Below the pieces are notes generated by a model that was given only the letters and a program-made list of their open reading frames with translations, was not told the origin of the DNA and did no database searches. This document shows positions 9,353 to 18,598 of a stretch of 64,000 nucleotides of DNA, piece by piece; position 1 is the stretch's first letter, and every line of letters begins with the position of its first letter. Source of the DNA: Flavimaribacter sediminis (GTDB lineage Bacteria; Pseudomonadota; Alphaproteobacteria; Rhizobiales; Rhizobiaceae); the NCBI RefSeq assembly GCF_019492055.1, contig NZ_JAICBX010000008.1:19412-83411 (forward strand), written 5' to 3'. The translations under genes were made by a program, and so were the position numbers.

Positions 9353-9865
9353 TTACTCGGATGCCTGGCGGCGGAAGAAGCCGTTGCGGTGAAGCAGACC
9401 GTTTCCGGGCGCCGTGTCGGTCTCGATTACGCCGCCAAAGAACACGCGGTGGGCGCCCTCCTCGACGTGCCGCACGACACGGCAGTCGAACCAGCTTATG
9501 GCGCCAGCGAGAATCGGAGCGCCTGTCGCACGCTGCTGCCATTGTCCGAATTCGAATCGCGCGGCCGGATCAGGGTGCGGCTCGGAAAACCGCCGAGCGA
9601 TATCGGATTGATCCTCGCTGACGAAATTGACCGCGAACGCGCCCGCTTCCGCGATAAGAAGCGGCGCGGCGGTGACATGTTTCAGACAGACCGCCAGCAT
9701 TGGCGGTTCCGTCGTTACTGAACAAATGGCGGTGCACGTGACGCCGTCGTATCCGTCTTTCGTTTGGAAAGTCACGACGGCCACGGGCGATGGCACGTTG
9801 CTCATTGCGGACTTGTATTTTCCGACAAGGTCGCGGGTCAGCATTTCGGTCGAACCGTCATCCAC
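9353..9865 (-). CDS. Flavin reductase-like domain protein (HpaC/NtaB type)
   Basis: A 170-residue protein of the FMN-binding split-barrel flavin reductase family. It has SNVPSPVAVVTF near residues 22-33, a DGVTCTAICSVTTEPPML stretch near 39-56 and FAVNFVSEDQ near 77-86, all typical. Such enzymes give reduced FMN or FAD to a separate monooxygenase using NAD(P)H. No two-component monooxygenase gene lies in this operon, so the partner is unknown. The ribosome site is weak for the first ATG; an ATG seven codons later is an alternative. It lies between the NTF2-like gene and the double SDR. Confidence 0.85.
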   Translation of the reverse strand: MDDGSTEMLTRDLVGKYKSAMSNVPSPVAVVTFQTKDGYDGVTCTAICSVTTEPPMLAVCLKHVTAAPLLIAEAGAFAVNFVSEDQSDIARRFSEPHPDPAARFEFGQWQQRATGAPILAGAISWFDCRVVRHVEEGAHRVFFGGVIETDTAPGNGLLHRNGFFRRQASE

Positions 9866-9895
9866 TTGGAAGCCCTTTCGCTGGTTTCGGGACAG

Positions 9896-10435
9896 CTAGT
9901 CGTTACTGGCGAAAAGACGATAAATCGGGTCTTCGGGTTTGGCGCCTCCAACTGGCTGTCGTGGTCCGAAGCGTTCCTGTTCGCTACCCTTGGGGACCGT
10001 CTGTTCCTCTACCCAGTCGTAAATTACAGTGCGCCGGGCTACCCGCCATTCGTCCTGACGTTTTTCAAACTGATCACAATAACGACCGACGAGAAGATAC
10101 TGTCTGGTCACGCCATCAGCGCCCGCGCCACGCTGGTAAGCGGTGAAATAGCTTTCGACATCCGCCTGGTCCGAATCGGGGAACTGAATAAGTATATTGC
10201 TGACGACATGAATATTGCGCGCTCCGGACGCCCAAACCTTTTTGGCCATCTGGACAAAGCCTTCGATCGGACCGTTGTAGGCGCCGTGATTATCGATCGC
10301 ATCAGGCCAATAGGCGCTGCGCAACGCTTCCTCGTCCGCCCGGTCAATTCCGCGGCAATATCGGTACATGCAGTCGCGAATGGCTTCCCGGTCGACTAGT
10401 TCGACCACAAGCGCCTCGGTGGATCTGTCGGTCAT
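9896..10435 (-). CDS. NTF2-like (SnoaL-type) protein
   Basis: A 179-residue protein with an alpha+beta barrel pattern. It contains the helix motif [20 protein letters not shown] near residues 14-33 and an N-terminal Asp and His arrangement ([11 protein letters not shown] near 45-55) seen in SnoaL_4 proteins, which include dehydratases, isomerases, hydrolases and ring-hydroxylase small subunits. Sequence alone does not set the reaction. The ATG overlaps the stop of the ADP-forming acyl-CoA synthetase gene (ATGA), so the two are translationally coupled. Confidence 0.8.
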   Translation of the reverse strand: MTDRSTEALVVELVDREAIRDCMYRYCRGIDRADEEALRSAYWPDAIDNHGAYNGPIEGFVQMAKKVWASGARNIHVVSNILIQFPDSDQADVESYFTAYQRGAGADGVTRQYLLVGRYCDQFEKRQDEWRVARRTVIYDWVEEQTVPKGSEQERFGPRQPVGGAKPEDPIYRLFASND

Positions 10436-12540
10436 TGTTCACACTCCTCCTTCCTCACGATCAGGGCGTCCAGCGCAACAGCGCCCTGGCCCTCCGGCAT
10501 CACGCGCACCGGATTGAGATCTATGCTGTCGATTTGATCGCGGTGCGCGTATGCGAAACGCGACAGATCCGAAAGGAGTTGGGCAAGCGCTTCGATGTCG
10601 CTGCGTCCGGCTCCGCGCACGCCCTCGAGCAACGGGAAACCCTTGATCTCCCGAATCATCCGGCGCGCTTCCTCGAGACCGAATGGCGCGGCGCGGAAAG
10701 TCACGTCCTTCAATACTTCCACAAAGATGCCGCCGAGGCCGAACATGACGACCGGACCAAGAACCGAGTCCTGCGCCACGCCAACAATCGTTTCCACTCC
10801 ATCGCCCAGCATGGGGGCTACAATAAGCCCCTCGACACGGGCATTCGGCCTCATTTCAGCGGCGCGCGCGAGAATCGCTTCGGCATTGTCCCGCACCGTT
10901 TGCGCATCCCTCAGATTGACTGCAACGCCTGAAATTTCCGTCTTGTGCGCGATATCCGGCGAACAGATTTTCAGAACAACCGGATATCCGATCTGCTCCG
11001 CCGCCTTCACCGCTTCATCAGGCGTTGACGCCAGCCGTTCTGCAGGGAAACTCAATCCGGCTTCGGTAAGTATGACTTTTGCGGTCACTTCACTCATGGC
11101 GCCGCTATCGGGTAACGGAACAGGCGACATGGGCGCTGGCGGTGCTTCCTTGTCTTTGCGGGCGAAACTGTCTGAGAAACGAACCAGCGCGCCCAGCGAG
11201 GACGCGAGCGCCGATCCGTCTTCATAGACAAGGAAACCCTCGGCCTCGTAACTGCGCACCACGTCTTCCGGCGCGGACATTGTGACGCTGCGGATGGAAT
11301 GCGGCGATGCGGCTACTCCCTGCATGATCGCAGAGCGCAGCGGTTCGGCAAAGGTTGGGCTAGCAGGGCCGGCGCCAAGAATCGCCGTGAACACGTCATA
11401 ACCACCCATGGTAACCATCGCCTCGACGCTTGACGTAATCAAGTTCATATCCGTGGCGGCTTGCGCTGTGGCGTCGACCGGATTGCGAGGCGAGGCGTAA
11501 GGCAGCAAGGCAAGAAGTTTCTCCTGCGCCTCCCGGGGCATTGGCGAAACATCAAGTCCCGCTGCTGCGCTGTCGTCGGCCAGTTGTATCCCGAAGCCGC
11601 CAGATAGCGTAAATATTCCGATTCGGTTGCCAGCCGGATACCGTCCGGCTGCGCACGCATAAGCGATATCGATTTGCTCAGCGGTGGTCGCCGCCCGGTG
11701 TACGCCATACTGACGCAATACTGCATCGAACACTTCGTCCGAGCCGGCCAGGGCTGCTGTATGCGAGGCCGCTGCCTCAGCGCCGACAGTCGATCTCCCG
11801 GTCTTCATGAAAACGACGGCCTTGCCGTTATCACGGGCCGTTTCGAGCGCCTTGATGAAGACGTCACGATCCTGCACGCCTTCCGCATAGGCCATCACAA
11901 CCCGTGTTTCATCCTGACGCACCATCCAGTGAAGCGCCTCGGCGACGTCGATATCCGCTTCGTTGCCAGTGGTAATCCAGTGGCTGACGCCCAACCCCCG
12001 CTTGCGGGCGAGATGAGCCAGATGGGCGCCATAAGCGCCGCTCTGGGACACGATGCCGACTGGGCCGGGCATTATGAACTGTTCGTCGAGAATGACTGAA
12101 AACGTGCCGTAATATCCCTTCGCGGGATTGAACACCCCAAGGCAGTTCGGGCCCAGCAGTCGGAGGCCGGCCTCTTTGGCGAGGCCAGTCATGCGTTTCT
12201 GCTGCGCTGCGCCTTCCGCGCCTGTTTCCGCAAAGCCTGCAGAAAATACGATGGCCGATCTGACGCCGCGCGCGGCACAGTCCTCAACTGCCCGCAATGT
12301 CGCTGAGGCAGGAACTGCAAGAATGGCCGTGTCGGGCGCTTCCGGCAAATCGGCAAGCGCCGCATAGGACTTCATGCCCTGCACCGTATCCCGTTTCGGA
12401 TTAATCGGATAAACACCGCCTTTGAAGCCGCCGTCGCGCAGATATCGTAATGGCCGACCACCAATTCGCGCAGGATTGTCGGATGCGCCCACCAACGCGA
12501 CGCTGGCCGGCGACAAGAGCGTTTCAATGGCGTCAGTCAT
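10432..12540 (-). CDS. Acyl-CoA synthetase, ADP-forming (acetate-CoA ligase type, fused alpha-beta)
   Basis: A 702-residue NDP-forming acyl-CoA synthetase. In order it has a CoA-binding Rossmann domain ([17 protein letters not shown] near residues 18-34), a succinyl-CoA-ligase-like domain with the phospho-His segment [18 protein letters not shown] near residues 258-275, and an ATP-grasp domain after about 490 ([18 protein letters not shown]). It interconverts an acyl-CoA, ADP and phosphate with acid, CoA and ATP. In this cluster it may recover energy or activate a second acid intermediate (inference). It overlaps the end of the SMP-30 gene by eight bases. Confidence 0.92.
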   Translation of the reverse strand: MTDAIETLLSPASVALVGASDNPARIGGRPLRYLRDGGFKGGVYPINPKRDTVQGMKSYAALADLPEAPDTAILAVPASATLRAVEDCAARGVRSAIVFSAGFAETGAEGAAQQKRMTGLAKEAGLRLLGPNCLGVFNPAKGYYGTFSVILDEQFIMPGPVGIVSQSGAYGAHLAHLARKRGLGVSHWITTGNEADIDVAEALHWMVRQDETRVVMAYAEGVQDRDVFIKALETARDNGKAVVFMKTGRSTVGAEAAASHTAALAGSDEVFDAVLRQYGVHRAATTAEQIDIAYACAAGRYPAGNRIGIFTLSGGFGIQLADDSAAAGLDVSPMPREAQEKLLALLPYASPRNPVDATAQAATDMNLITSSVEAMVTMGGYDVFTAILGAGPASPTFAEPLRSAIMQGVAASPHSIRSVTMSAPEDVVRSYEAEGFLVYEDGSALASSLGALVRFSDSFARKDKEAPPAPMSPVPLPDSGAMSEVTAKVILTEAGLSFPAERLASTPDEAVKAAEQIGYPVVLKICSPDIAHKTEISGVAVNLRDAQTVRDNAEAILARAAEMRPNARVEGLIVAPMLGDGVETIVGVAQDSVLGPVVMFGLGGIFVEVLKDVTFRAAPFGLEEARRMIREIKGFPLLEGVRGAGRSDIEALAQLLSDLSRFAYAHRDQIDSIDLNPVRVMPEGQGAVALDALIVRKEECEQ

Positions 12541-13447
12541 TCTTCATGGCTCCTTGATGCTGTCCCAGCCGCGGCTCCGGCAGCCCCGCTACGCCCAGTC
12601 CCTCAATGGCGAACAGATGCCCTCCGAGGGGATGTCGAGAAATGGCGCGTCCCGAACCGGAATTCTTGATTGAAGTTACGAACAGCGTTGTGAGATCAGG
12701 GCCGCCGAACGCCATGCAGGTGGGCATGTCTGTTGGCGCCTGAACCATACGGTCCAGCTCTCCGTCAGGGGTAAAGCGTGCAATCTTGCCTGCCTGGACG
12801 AGCGCAACCCACAGACAGCCTTCGCTGTCGACGGTCGCGCCATCCGGGCTCGATGCAAACCGCTGCGTATCAGCGAACATCCTGGGTTCGGTCAACGCCG
12901 CGTCGTCGGCGCCGTAGGAATAGGCGCGGATTATGCGATCAAGACTGTCCGAGAAATACATCATGTCGCCGTTCGGACTGAAGCCAAGCGTATTTGCTAT
13001 CCGGATTCCGTTGGCCAGCACCTGTGCCGACCCGTCAGCCGAAACACGCATCAGTTCGCCCACAGGTTCGGCTTGGACGCCCATTCCGCCACATACGAAC
13101 CGGCCCTGGCGATCGACCTTGCCGTCATTGAACCTGGCATGCTCATTTTGATGCTCGGGTATATAGAGAGGCTTGACCGCCCCGCTTTCCACATCGACCA
13201 GGTAGAAACCGTCGACAAGCCCGGCCACAAGGCCGCCGTCTTCGGTCAATCCTACCGATCCAACGATTGAGGGTGTGTCGATGCTGTGGCACCCCGTACT
13301 GCCAATATCATGATAGCGAATCTTGCAGGCGGTTCCATCCACCCAGTAGAGGCGCTGCCGACGATCGTCCCAGACCGGGCTCTCTCCAAGCATATCCGGT
13401 TCTTGCGAAATCCGCGTCGCTGTAACGGTGTTTATGTGCGAAGCCAT
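12533..13447 (-). CDS. SMP-30/gluconolactonase/LRE family protein (copy 1)
   Basis: A 304-residue six-bladed beta-propeller of the SMP-30/regucalcin family, whose members hydrolyse lactones with a divalent metal. Visible are the metal-ligand Glu in MLGESPVWDDRRQRLYWVDG (near residues 19-38), ARFNDGKVDRQGRFVCG near 103, ANTLGFSPNGDMMYFSDS near 151 with the Asn, and DGATVDSEGCLWVA near 203 with the Asp. A paralogue lies at 16712-17590. It probably opens a lactone intermediate of the pathway (inference). Confidence 0.9.
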   Translation of the reverse strand: MASHINTVTATRISQEPDMLGESPVWDDRRQRLYWVDGTACKIRYHDIGSTGCHSIDTPSIVGSVGLTEDGGLVAGLVDGFYLVDVESGAVKPLYIPEHQNEHARFNDGKVDRQGRFVCGGMGVQAEPVGELMRVSADGSAQVLANGIRIANTLGFSPNGDMMYFSDSLDRIIRAYSYGADDAALTEPRMFADTQRFASSPDGATVDSEGCLWVALVQAGKIARFTPDGELDRMVQAPTDMPTCMAFGGPDLTTLFVTSIKNSGSGRAISRHPLGGHLFAIEGLGVAGLPEPRLGQHQGAMKND

Positions 13448-13643
13448 GGCGTTCTGCTTTCCGATTCAGGCCAGTCCGGTACGGTTCGGGTCGCCGCCGA
13501 CGAGGCGACGACGACCCTCCCGGGAGGAAGCCCGCTTGCGGGCCGAAACTTGGACAGGCGCCTTTGCAGCAGAACATGACGACCATGCGGTGGACGGGTC
13601 CAGAACACTGAATTGAGACCTGGTGTTCATCACGGATATATCC
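13448..13643. other. Intergenic spacer inside the minus-strand operon (196 bases)
   Basis: No convincing gene on either strand. A short GC hairpin, GCCCGC-TT-GCGGGC at about 13530-13543, stands beside the palindrome CCTCCCGGGAGG just to its left. There is no T-tract, so it may stabilise or attenuate the mRNA rather than end it. A separate promoter for the SMP-30 gene here cannot be excluded. Confidence 0.35.
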
Positions 13644-14402
13644 TCACGAAAACGCGTAGGTAATTCCGCCGTCGACCAGGATCATCTCGCCGGTGATGAA
13701 GGACGCGTCACCGGAAGCGAGAAAGACGGCCGTATTTGCCATGTCTTCCGGTTGGCCAAGGCGACCGATCGGCACCCTTTGTCGGCGCCTTTCCCAGGCC
13801 TGCTCGTCAAGCACAAGATTTGCGCCGTCTGTCTGGGTGGGTCCGGGCGCGATCGCGTTGACGCGAATATTCATCGCGCCAAACTCCGCCGCGCCGGAAC
13901 GGGTCGCAGCCGCGACCGCCGCCTTGACCGAGCTGTACATCACGCCATTCTTCATCGCGAGAACCGCTGAAGGCGATGCGATATTTATGATGACGCCATG
14001 GCCGGCGTCGCGCATTTGCGGCAAAACAGCTTGATATCCCCATATCACGCCCTTGAAGCCGACATCGATCATGCGGCCAATGGTGGCCTCTGACTGTTCC
14101 TCTAATGGCCCGTAGCGGTTCCACATGGCGTTGTTGACCAGAATGGTGATGGAGCCGAAGGCTTGTTTCAGCGCATCCGCGGCGGCGAAAACATCGTCCC
14201 GATTGGCCACATTTCCAGTCAGCGCTACAGCCTCGCCGCCTGCGGCTATGACTGCCTCGGCGCCCTTTTCTGCAAACTCCTGCTTGATATCCAGCACGCC
14301 AACCTTGGCGCCTTCGCGAGCGAAAGCTTCCGCTATTGCGCGGCCAATTCCCTGACCGCCCCCGGTCACCAGAGCAACATTTCCCAGTAGTCTTTCAGAC
14401 AC
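13644..14402 (-). CDS. Short-chain dehydrogenase/reductase (SDR)
   Basis: A 252-residue classical SDR with TGGGQGIG at about residues 14-21, NNAMWNR near 91, and the triad Ser in NIASPSAVL near 143, Tyr in GVMYSSVKAA near 156 and its Lys four residues on. The C-terminus ends in FITGEMILVDGGITYAFS. It is expected to oxidise or reduce a secondary alcohol or ketone. It is the first gene of the minus-strand run that starts opposite iclR. Confidence 0.9.
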   Translation of the reverse strand: MSERLLGNVALVTGGGQGIGRAIAEAFAREGAKVGVLDIKQEFAEKGAEAVIAAGGEAVALTGNVANRDDVFAAADALKQAFGSITILVNNAMWNRYGPLEEQSEATIGRMIDVGFKGVIWGYQAVLPQMRDAGHGVIINIASPSAVLAMKNGVMYSSVKAAVAAATRSGAAEFGAMNIRVNAIAPGPTQTDGANLVLDEQAWERRRQRVPIGRLGQPEDMANTAVFLASGDASFITGEMILVDGGITYAFS

Positions 14403-14639
14403 GCCTGCATCCTTCCTGCAAGAAGGAATTCATCCTCGTTGCGTCCTTGGTCCGGAGTCGACGTTCCATAGATCGTACACAGCAACGAGGGCGGTCGCCG
14501 CTCGTTGTCAGGGTTTGTGAACCGGCAAGGCGTGGATGTCCTCCCACGAGGTGATCCGGTCAAACCGGGTCACCAACCTGTTTCGCAGCTTGCCATGTGG
14601 AGCGGAGTCGAGCTAGAAAATTCTATATGTGATGGCCAA

Positions 14640-14655
14640 TTTCACAATTGTGAAA
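14640..14655. promoter_or_regulatory. Candidate IclR operator, site 2 (iclR/SDR divergent region)
   Basis: A perfect 16-bp palindrome, TTTCACAATTGTGAAA, ending 16 bases before the iclR start and so placed to repress iclR itself. Its core TTCAC-N4-GTGAA is shared with sites at 7719 and 17684. The gap from 14403 to 14671 otherwise holds no gene. Autoregulation is typical of IclR proteins (family knowledge); the pairing here is inferred. Confidence 0.7.
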
Positions 14656-14671
14656 ACCTGGGAGGAGCGCC

Positions 14672-15451
14672 ATGTCAGACAAGCAGGTGAAATCTGCTAC
14701 GCGGGCCATCGAAATGCTCGAATATTTCAAGCTTGCCCAACAACCGCGCTCGATGTCGGAACTCGCGCACGATTTGGGATATCCTCTGTCCAGCACCACC
14801 GTCTTGCTCAAGACTTTGGTAAAAATGGGTTATGTGAACTACGACCGCACACGGCGCGTCTATTTTCCAACGCCGAAGGTCACGGCGCTCGGCGAATGGA
14901 TTCCGCGCGCATTGTTTGGAGCCGGACAAATTCTCGATGCGCTCAACGACGTTCATGCGGCGACCCATGAAGGGGTGTTCATAGGCGCGAAGAACGATAT
15001 CTACCTGCAATATCTTAAAACGAAGCAGTCACTCCACGCGCTGCGCTTTCATATCGAGGAAGGCACAGTGCGTCCGATCATCAAGTCCGCCGCAGGCTGG
15101 GTGCTTTTGTCGACCCTGACGGACGAAAAGATCGAAAACATGGTGAGGCGGGCGAATATTGCCGTCGGCGCGCCGACTGAACGGGTACGGATCAAGGACA
15201 TCTTCACGGAAATCGAGAAAATCAGGCGCAACGGTTATGCTTGGGCAGAAAATGTACCATTCCAAGGAGGCGCCACCCTGGCAATATTGCTGGATGTGCA
15301 GGTGGATAATCAACCCGTCACGCTGGCGCTCGGAGGCGCTGAACAGCGCATGCGCCAGAATGCGGACAAGTACCTGACTGTGTTGCGCGACGCGGCGAGC
15401 ACCATTCGCGCCACGCCGGATTTCGATACGCCGATTCAGATTGAAATCTGA
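14672..15451 (+). CDS. IclR family transcriptional regulator
   Basis: A 259-residue regulator with an N-terminal winged helix (KSATRAIEMLEYFKL, then SMSELAHDLGYPLSSTTVLL near residues 28-47) and a C-terminal GAF-like effector domain in which PIIKSAAGWVLLST near residues 130-143 matches the IclR signature. GGGAGGAG lies 6-8 bases before the ATG. It is divergent from the SDR/SMP-30/synthetase operon. Three matching palindromes in this window are likely its operators, which would make it the pathway regulator of the whole left island; the effector is unknown. Confidence 0.92.
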   Translation: MSDKQVKSATRAIEMLEYFKLAQQPRSMSELAHDLGYPLSSTTVLLKTLVKMGYVNYDRTRRVYFPTPKVTALGEWIPRALFGAGQILDALNDVHAATHEGVFIGAKNDIYLQYLKTKQSLHALRFHIEEGTVRPIIKSAAGWVLLSTLTDEKIENMVRRANIAVGAPTERVRIKDIFTEIEKIRRNGYAWAENVPFQGGATLAILLDVQVDNQPVTLALGGAEQRMRQNADKYLTVLRDAASTIRATPDFDTPIQIEI

Positions 15452-15465
15452 TTTCAGGCTATCGT

Positions 15466-16665
15466 TTAACTGTCTGTTATCGTAACGACTTCCGGCCTAT
15501 CCCAGCTTCCGGAACTTGGCCTGTCCATTTGTCGTGTCGCCTTTATCTCCCGTGCGTTCGGATGAACAATCGGAAACCCTGTCCAGTTGTTCGGTCGAGC
15601 GCGAATGTATTGTGGCGGATATTCCATATCGACGCCAAGCGCTGCGGCCGCATGCATCGGCCATCGCGGATTGTCGAGCGCAGCGCGCGCAATCGCCACC
15701 ATATCAGCTTTCCCGGATGTGATAATCTCTTCAGCCTGCTCCGGTTCGACAATCAGCCCGACAGCCATCGCCGTCAGCCCGGTCTCGGATTTGATGCGGG
15801 CGGCGTACTCCACCTGGTGACCGGGCGTCGCCGGAGGTATTTTGCATCCTGGCGCCAGATTGCCCGCCGACATGACGACATAATCGATGCCGATGGCCTC
15901 AAGCTCACGCGCAAGCGTGACAGCATCATCGAGCGTCAATCCATCCGGATGATAGTCGGAACTGTTCATCCTGAAACCCAGAGCCTTGTCCGCCGGCCAC
16001 ACCTCGCGAATGGCCTGCGCCACCTCCAGTGGAAATCTCATGCACTTGACGACGTCGCCGCCATACAAATCTCTGCGCCGATTGGTCACGGGCGACAGAA
16101 ACTGGTGCAGCAGGTAACCATGGGCGCCATGTATCTCCAGCAGGTCGAAACCAGCCCTGTCCGCCCGTTCCGCAGAGTCCTTGAAAGCGCGACGCACCCG
16201 CGCCAGGGCGTCAGCGTTCATCTCTGCCGGACAGTGCCACGAATCGTCATAGGCCAGCGCCGACGGCGCCCAGGTCTGCCAGGCGCCCTCTTCCGGCGGA
16301 AGTGATTCCCCGCGCCAGCGGTCGCGCACAGATCGGCAGGATGCTCTGCGCCCGGCGTGGCTCAGCTGAATGCCGATGCGAGACGAAGAGAGTTTCCTGG
16401 TTTCTGTTACGATTTCCCGCAGCTTTTCTTCATGAGCGTCGTTGTAGAGGCCGAGACATCCGTGTGTTATGCGCCCAGCCGCTTCCGGAGCCGTCGCCTC
16501 CATGATGACGAGACCGGCGCCCGACATCATCATCCCACCTATGTGAATCAGGTGCCAGGATTGCGCCAGACCTTCCTCTGCGCTGTACTGGCACATGGGA
16601 GATATCGCGATGCGATTCCCGAGAGCCAGGCCTCCGACGGTAATTGGCTGAAACAGGTTGCTCAT
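15466..16665 (-). CDS. NADH:flavin oxidoreductase, Old Yellow Enzyme family (YqjM/xenobiotic reductase type)
   Basis: A 399-residue FMN-dependent TIM-barrel enzyme. It has the YqjM-class SPMCQYSA with the redox-tuning Cys near residue 26, GIQLSHAGRRAS near 97, and EIHGAHGYLLHQFLSP near residue 170, which supplies the two substrate-binding histidines. It would reduce an activated C=C bond such as an enone. The ATG at 16665 has GGAGGG eight bases upstream; a longer reading frame begins before that site and is not preferred. It lies 46 bases after the second SMP-30 gene and is in the same operon. Confidence 0.92.
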   Translation of the reverse strand: MSNLFQPITVGGLALGNRIAISPMCQYSAEEGLAQSWHLIHIGGMMMSGAGLVIMEATAPEAAGRITHGCLGLYNDAHEEKLREIVTETRKLSSSRIGIQLSHAGRRASCRSVRDRWRGESLPPEEGAWQTWAPSALAYDDSWHCPAEMNADALARVRRAFKDSAERADRAGFDLLEIHGAHGYLLHQFLSPVTNRRRDLYGGDVVKCMRFPLEVAQAIREVWPADKALGFRMNSSDYHPDGLTLDDAVTLARELEAIGIDYVVMSAGNLAPGCKIPPATPGHQVEYAARIKSETGLTAMAVGLIVEPEQAEEIITSGKADMVAIARAALDNPRWPMHAAAALGVDMEYPPQYIRARPNNWTGFPIVHPNAREIKATRQMDRPSSGSWDRPEVVTITDS

Positions 16666-16711
16666 ACTGTCATCCCTCCACGGACATTGTGCGCATTTGC
16701 CTCGACACGCG

Positions 16712-17590
16712 TCAGGCGGAGTAGGCTGCTTCCGCAATACCTCGGACACCGAGGCCGTGTATGGCGAAGAGAGCGCCTGCTTTGGGGTCGTCAGATTTCG
16801 TGCGCCCGGTGCCGGAATCGCGAATGGATGTCAGGTAAAGCACATTCATGTCCTCGCCTCCGAATGCCGGGCAACTGGGCAGCGGGACAGGGGTGTCGAT
16901 CAGTCGATCCAGAGCGCCGTCGGGCGTCAGCCGCGCCAGCTTGCCAATTTGCACAAGACATACCCAGATGCCTCCTTCGGAATCGACCGTCGCTCCATCT
17001 GTCGCCGAATTGTGGGTCGACACGTCGCAAAGAATCCGCCGATTGCTCACCGAACCGGTGTCTGGATCATAGTCATAAGCTCGCAGAGCCCGATCGAAAC
17101 TGTCGGCGAAATAGAGCACGCGGCCGTCCGGGCTGAAACAAGTGGAGTTGGCTATGCCAATCCCCGTCTCCAGTATTTTGACCTGCCCGCCTCCGTTCAG
17201 TTGCACCAGTTTGCCGGTTGGCTCATCGGAACCGAGCGCCATCGTTCCGCACAGGAACCGACCCTGCCGGTCCATCTTGCCGTCGTTGAAACGCGCGCTG
17301 TCGTCATCGTCGAATGCCTCCACGATCCGTTCAATTTCTCCGCTTTCCAGATCAACGTAATAGAAGCCATTCCGGAGCGCGGCTATCAAGCGCCCCTGCC
17401 CCGCCAGAGCGATTGCGCCGATTTCGGCTGGCAATTGCCACGATCTCTGACGGCCCGAAGATGGTTGGAAACGACGGACAATCCCGCTGCGGCTGTCGAC
17501 CCAGAACATCGAAGCCGTTGACGGGTCCCAGACCGGGCTTTCACCCAGCCAGTCCCGACCGGGTCCGATCCGTTCAAAGCGAATTGTCAT
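16712..17590 (-). CDS. SMP-30/gluconolactonase/LRE family protein (copy 2)
   Basis: A 292-residue beta-propeller lactonase homologue with metal-ligand motifs DWLGESPVWDPS (near residue 13), ANSTCFSPDGRVLYFADS (near 146, Asp in place of the Asn-Gly of copy 1) and DGATVDSEGGIWV (near 198). It is clearly related to copy 1 at 12533-13447, which suggests duplication and two lactone substrates or two stereoisomers (inference). It is the first gene of the unit that continues into the Old Yellow Enzyme gene, transcribed away from the SDR at 17778. Confidence 0.9.
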   Translation of the reverse strand: MTIRFERIGPGRDWLGESPVWDPSTASMFWVDSRSGIVRRFQPSSGRQRSWQLPAEIGAIALAGQGRLIAALRNGFYYVDLESGEIERIVEAFDDDDSARFNDGKMDRQGRFLCGTMALGSDEPTGKLVQLNGGGQVKILETGIGIANSTCFSPDGRVLYFADSFDRALRAYDYDPDTGSVSNRRILCDVSTHNSATDGATVDSEGGIWVCLVQIGKLARLTPDGALDRLIDTPVPLPSCPAFGGEDMNVLYLTSIRDSGTGRTKSDDPKAGALFAIHGLGVRGIAEAAYSA

Positions 17591-17683
17591 CAGGCGCCTC
17601 CTCCGTATGCAACGTCACGATATCGGCGAAAATGACCCCGGCGAAGACAGTCGGTCAAAGCAAATAGGCGCGCCCCGTCCAAA

Positions 17684-17697
17684 TTCACCCATGTGAA
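17684..17697. promoter_or_regulatory. Candidate IclR operator, site 3 (SMP-30/SDR divergent promoter)
   Basis: TTCAC-CCAT-GTGAA in the middle of the 187-base divergent gap, 94 bases from the SMP-30 start and 81 bases from the SDR start. It is therefore placed to control both directions. It shares its 5-bp arms with the palindrome before iclR. Confidence 0.65.
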
Positions 17698-17777
17698 ACT
17701 GGGCTTGGCATGCTCATTCATGTTGGCGCGTGAATTAGGTCTCGCTAACGTTGTTGGAGATTGGGAGGCTACAGAAC

Positions 17778-18542
17778 ATGCGTTTGGAGGATAAAGTCGC
17801 GATAGTGACTGGCGGCGGTTCCGGCTATGGCCGGGCAATCGCCCGGCGCTTTGCGTCCGAAGGCGCGCATGTCGTGGTCGTTGATATCGATCTCGACGCA
17901 GCGACTGCCGTTTCCCGCGAAATTCGTGAAGAACCAGGCGAAGGTTTTGCAATTCCCGTCGAGGCGAATGTCTCACAGAACGATGATGTCGAAGCTGCCG
18001 TGTCTGTGGCAATCGACAGGTTCGGCCATGTGGACTGCGTGGTCAATAACGCGGGAATTTCACACAAGCCGCAATCCGCGCTCAAACTGACAGACGCTGA
18101 TTTTGAAGCGGTTTTCGGCGTGAATACGCGGTCTATACTGCTGTTTGCCCGTCACGCCGTGCCCCATATGCAGAAAGTGGGTCGCGGCGGATCGCTCATA
18201 ACCGTGGCATCGACGGGCGCAGTGCGTCCCCGTCCCGGCATGGCCATATACAATGCGTCGAAAGGCGCGGCGGTGGCGATGTCCAAGACCCTGTCTCTGG
18301 AGTTTGCCAGTGACCAGATCCGGGTGAACACGATTTGCCCGGTGGCTGGCGAAACCCCGATGCTGGACAAGTACATGACCGGTGACGGTCAAGCGAACCG
18401 CGAAATGTTGCGCAAGACGATACCACTCAATCGGCTCGCCGATCCGGACGATATCGCCAGCGCCGCGCTCTATTTCGCATCAGATGAAGCAGCTTTCGTG
18501 ACAGGCGTCACGATGGAAGTGGATGGAGGTCGATGTGTCTAG
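17778..18542 (+). CDS. Short-chain dehydrogenase/reductase (SDR)
   Basis: A 254-residue classical SDR with TGGGSGYG at about residues 13-20, NNAGISHKP near 89, and the triad Ser in VASTGAVRPRP near 143, Tyr in MAIYNASKGAA near 156 and Lys160. The ATG at 17778 follows GGGAGG by nine bases; an in-frame ATG nine codons earlier has no ribosome site. It begins a two-gene plus-strand unit with the substrate-binding protein, suggesting that uptake and a first dehydrogenation are co-induced (inference). Confidence 0.9.
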   Translation: MRLEDKVAIVTGGGSGYGRAIARRFASEGAHVVVVDIDLDAATAVSREIREEPGEGFAIPVEANVSQNDDVEAAVSVAIDRFGHVDCVVNNAGISHKPQSALKLTDADFEAVFGVNTRSILLFARHAVPHMQKVGRGGSLITVASTGAVRPRPGMAIYNASKGAAVAMSKTLSLEFASDQIRVNTICPVAGETPMLDKYMTGDGQANREMLRKTIPLNRLADPDDIASAALYFASDEAAFVTGVTMEVDGGRCV

Positions 18543-18598
18543 CCGACCGTCCATGCGTACCCGCTTACGAGCACCTGTAACTCACAAGGGAGGAACCA

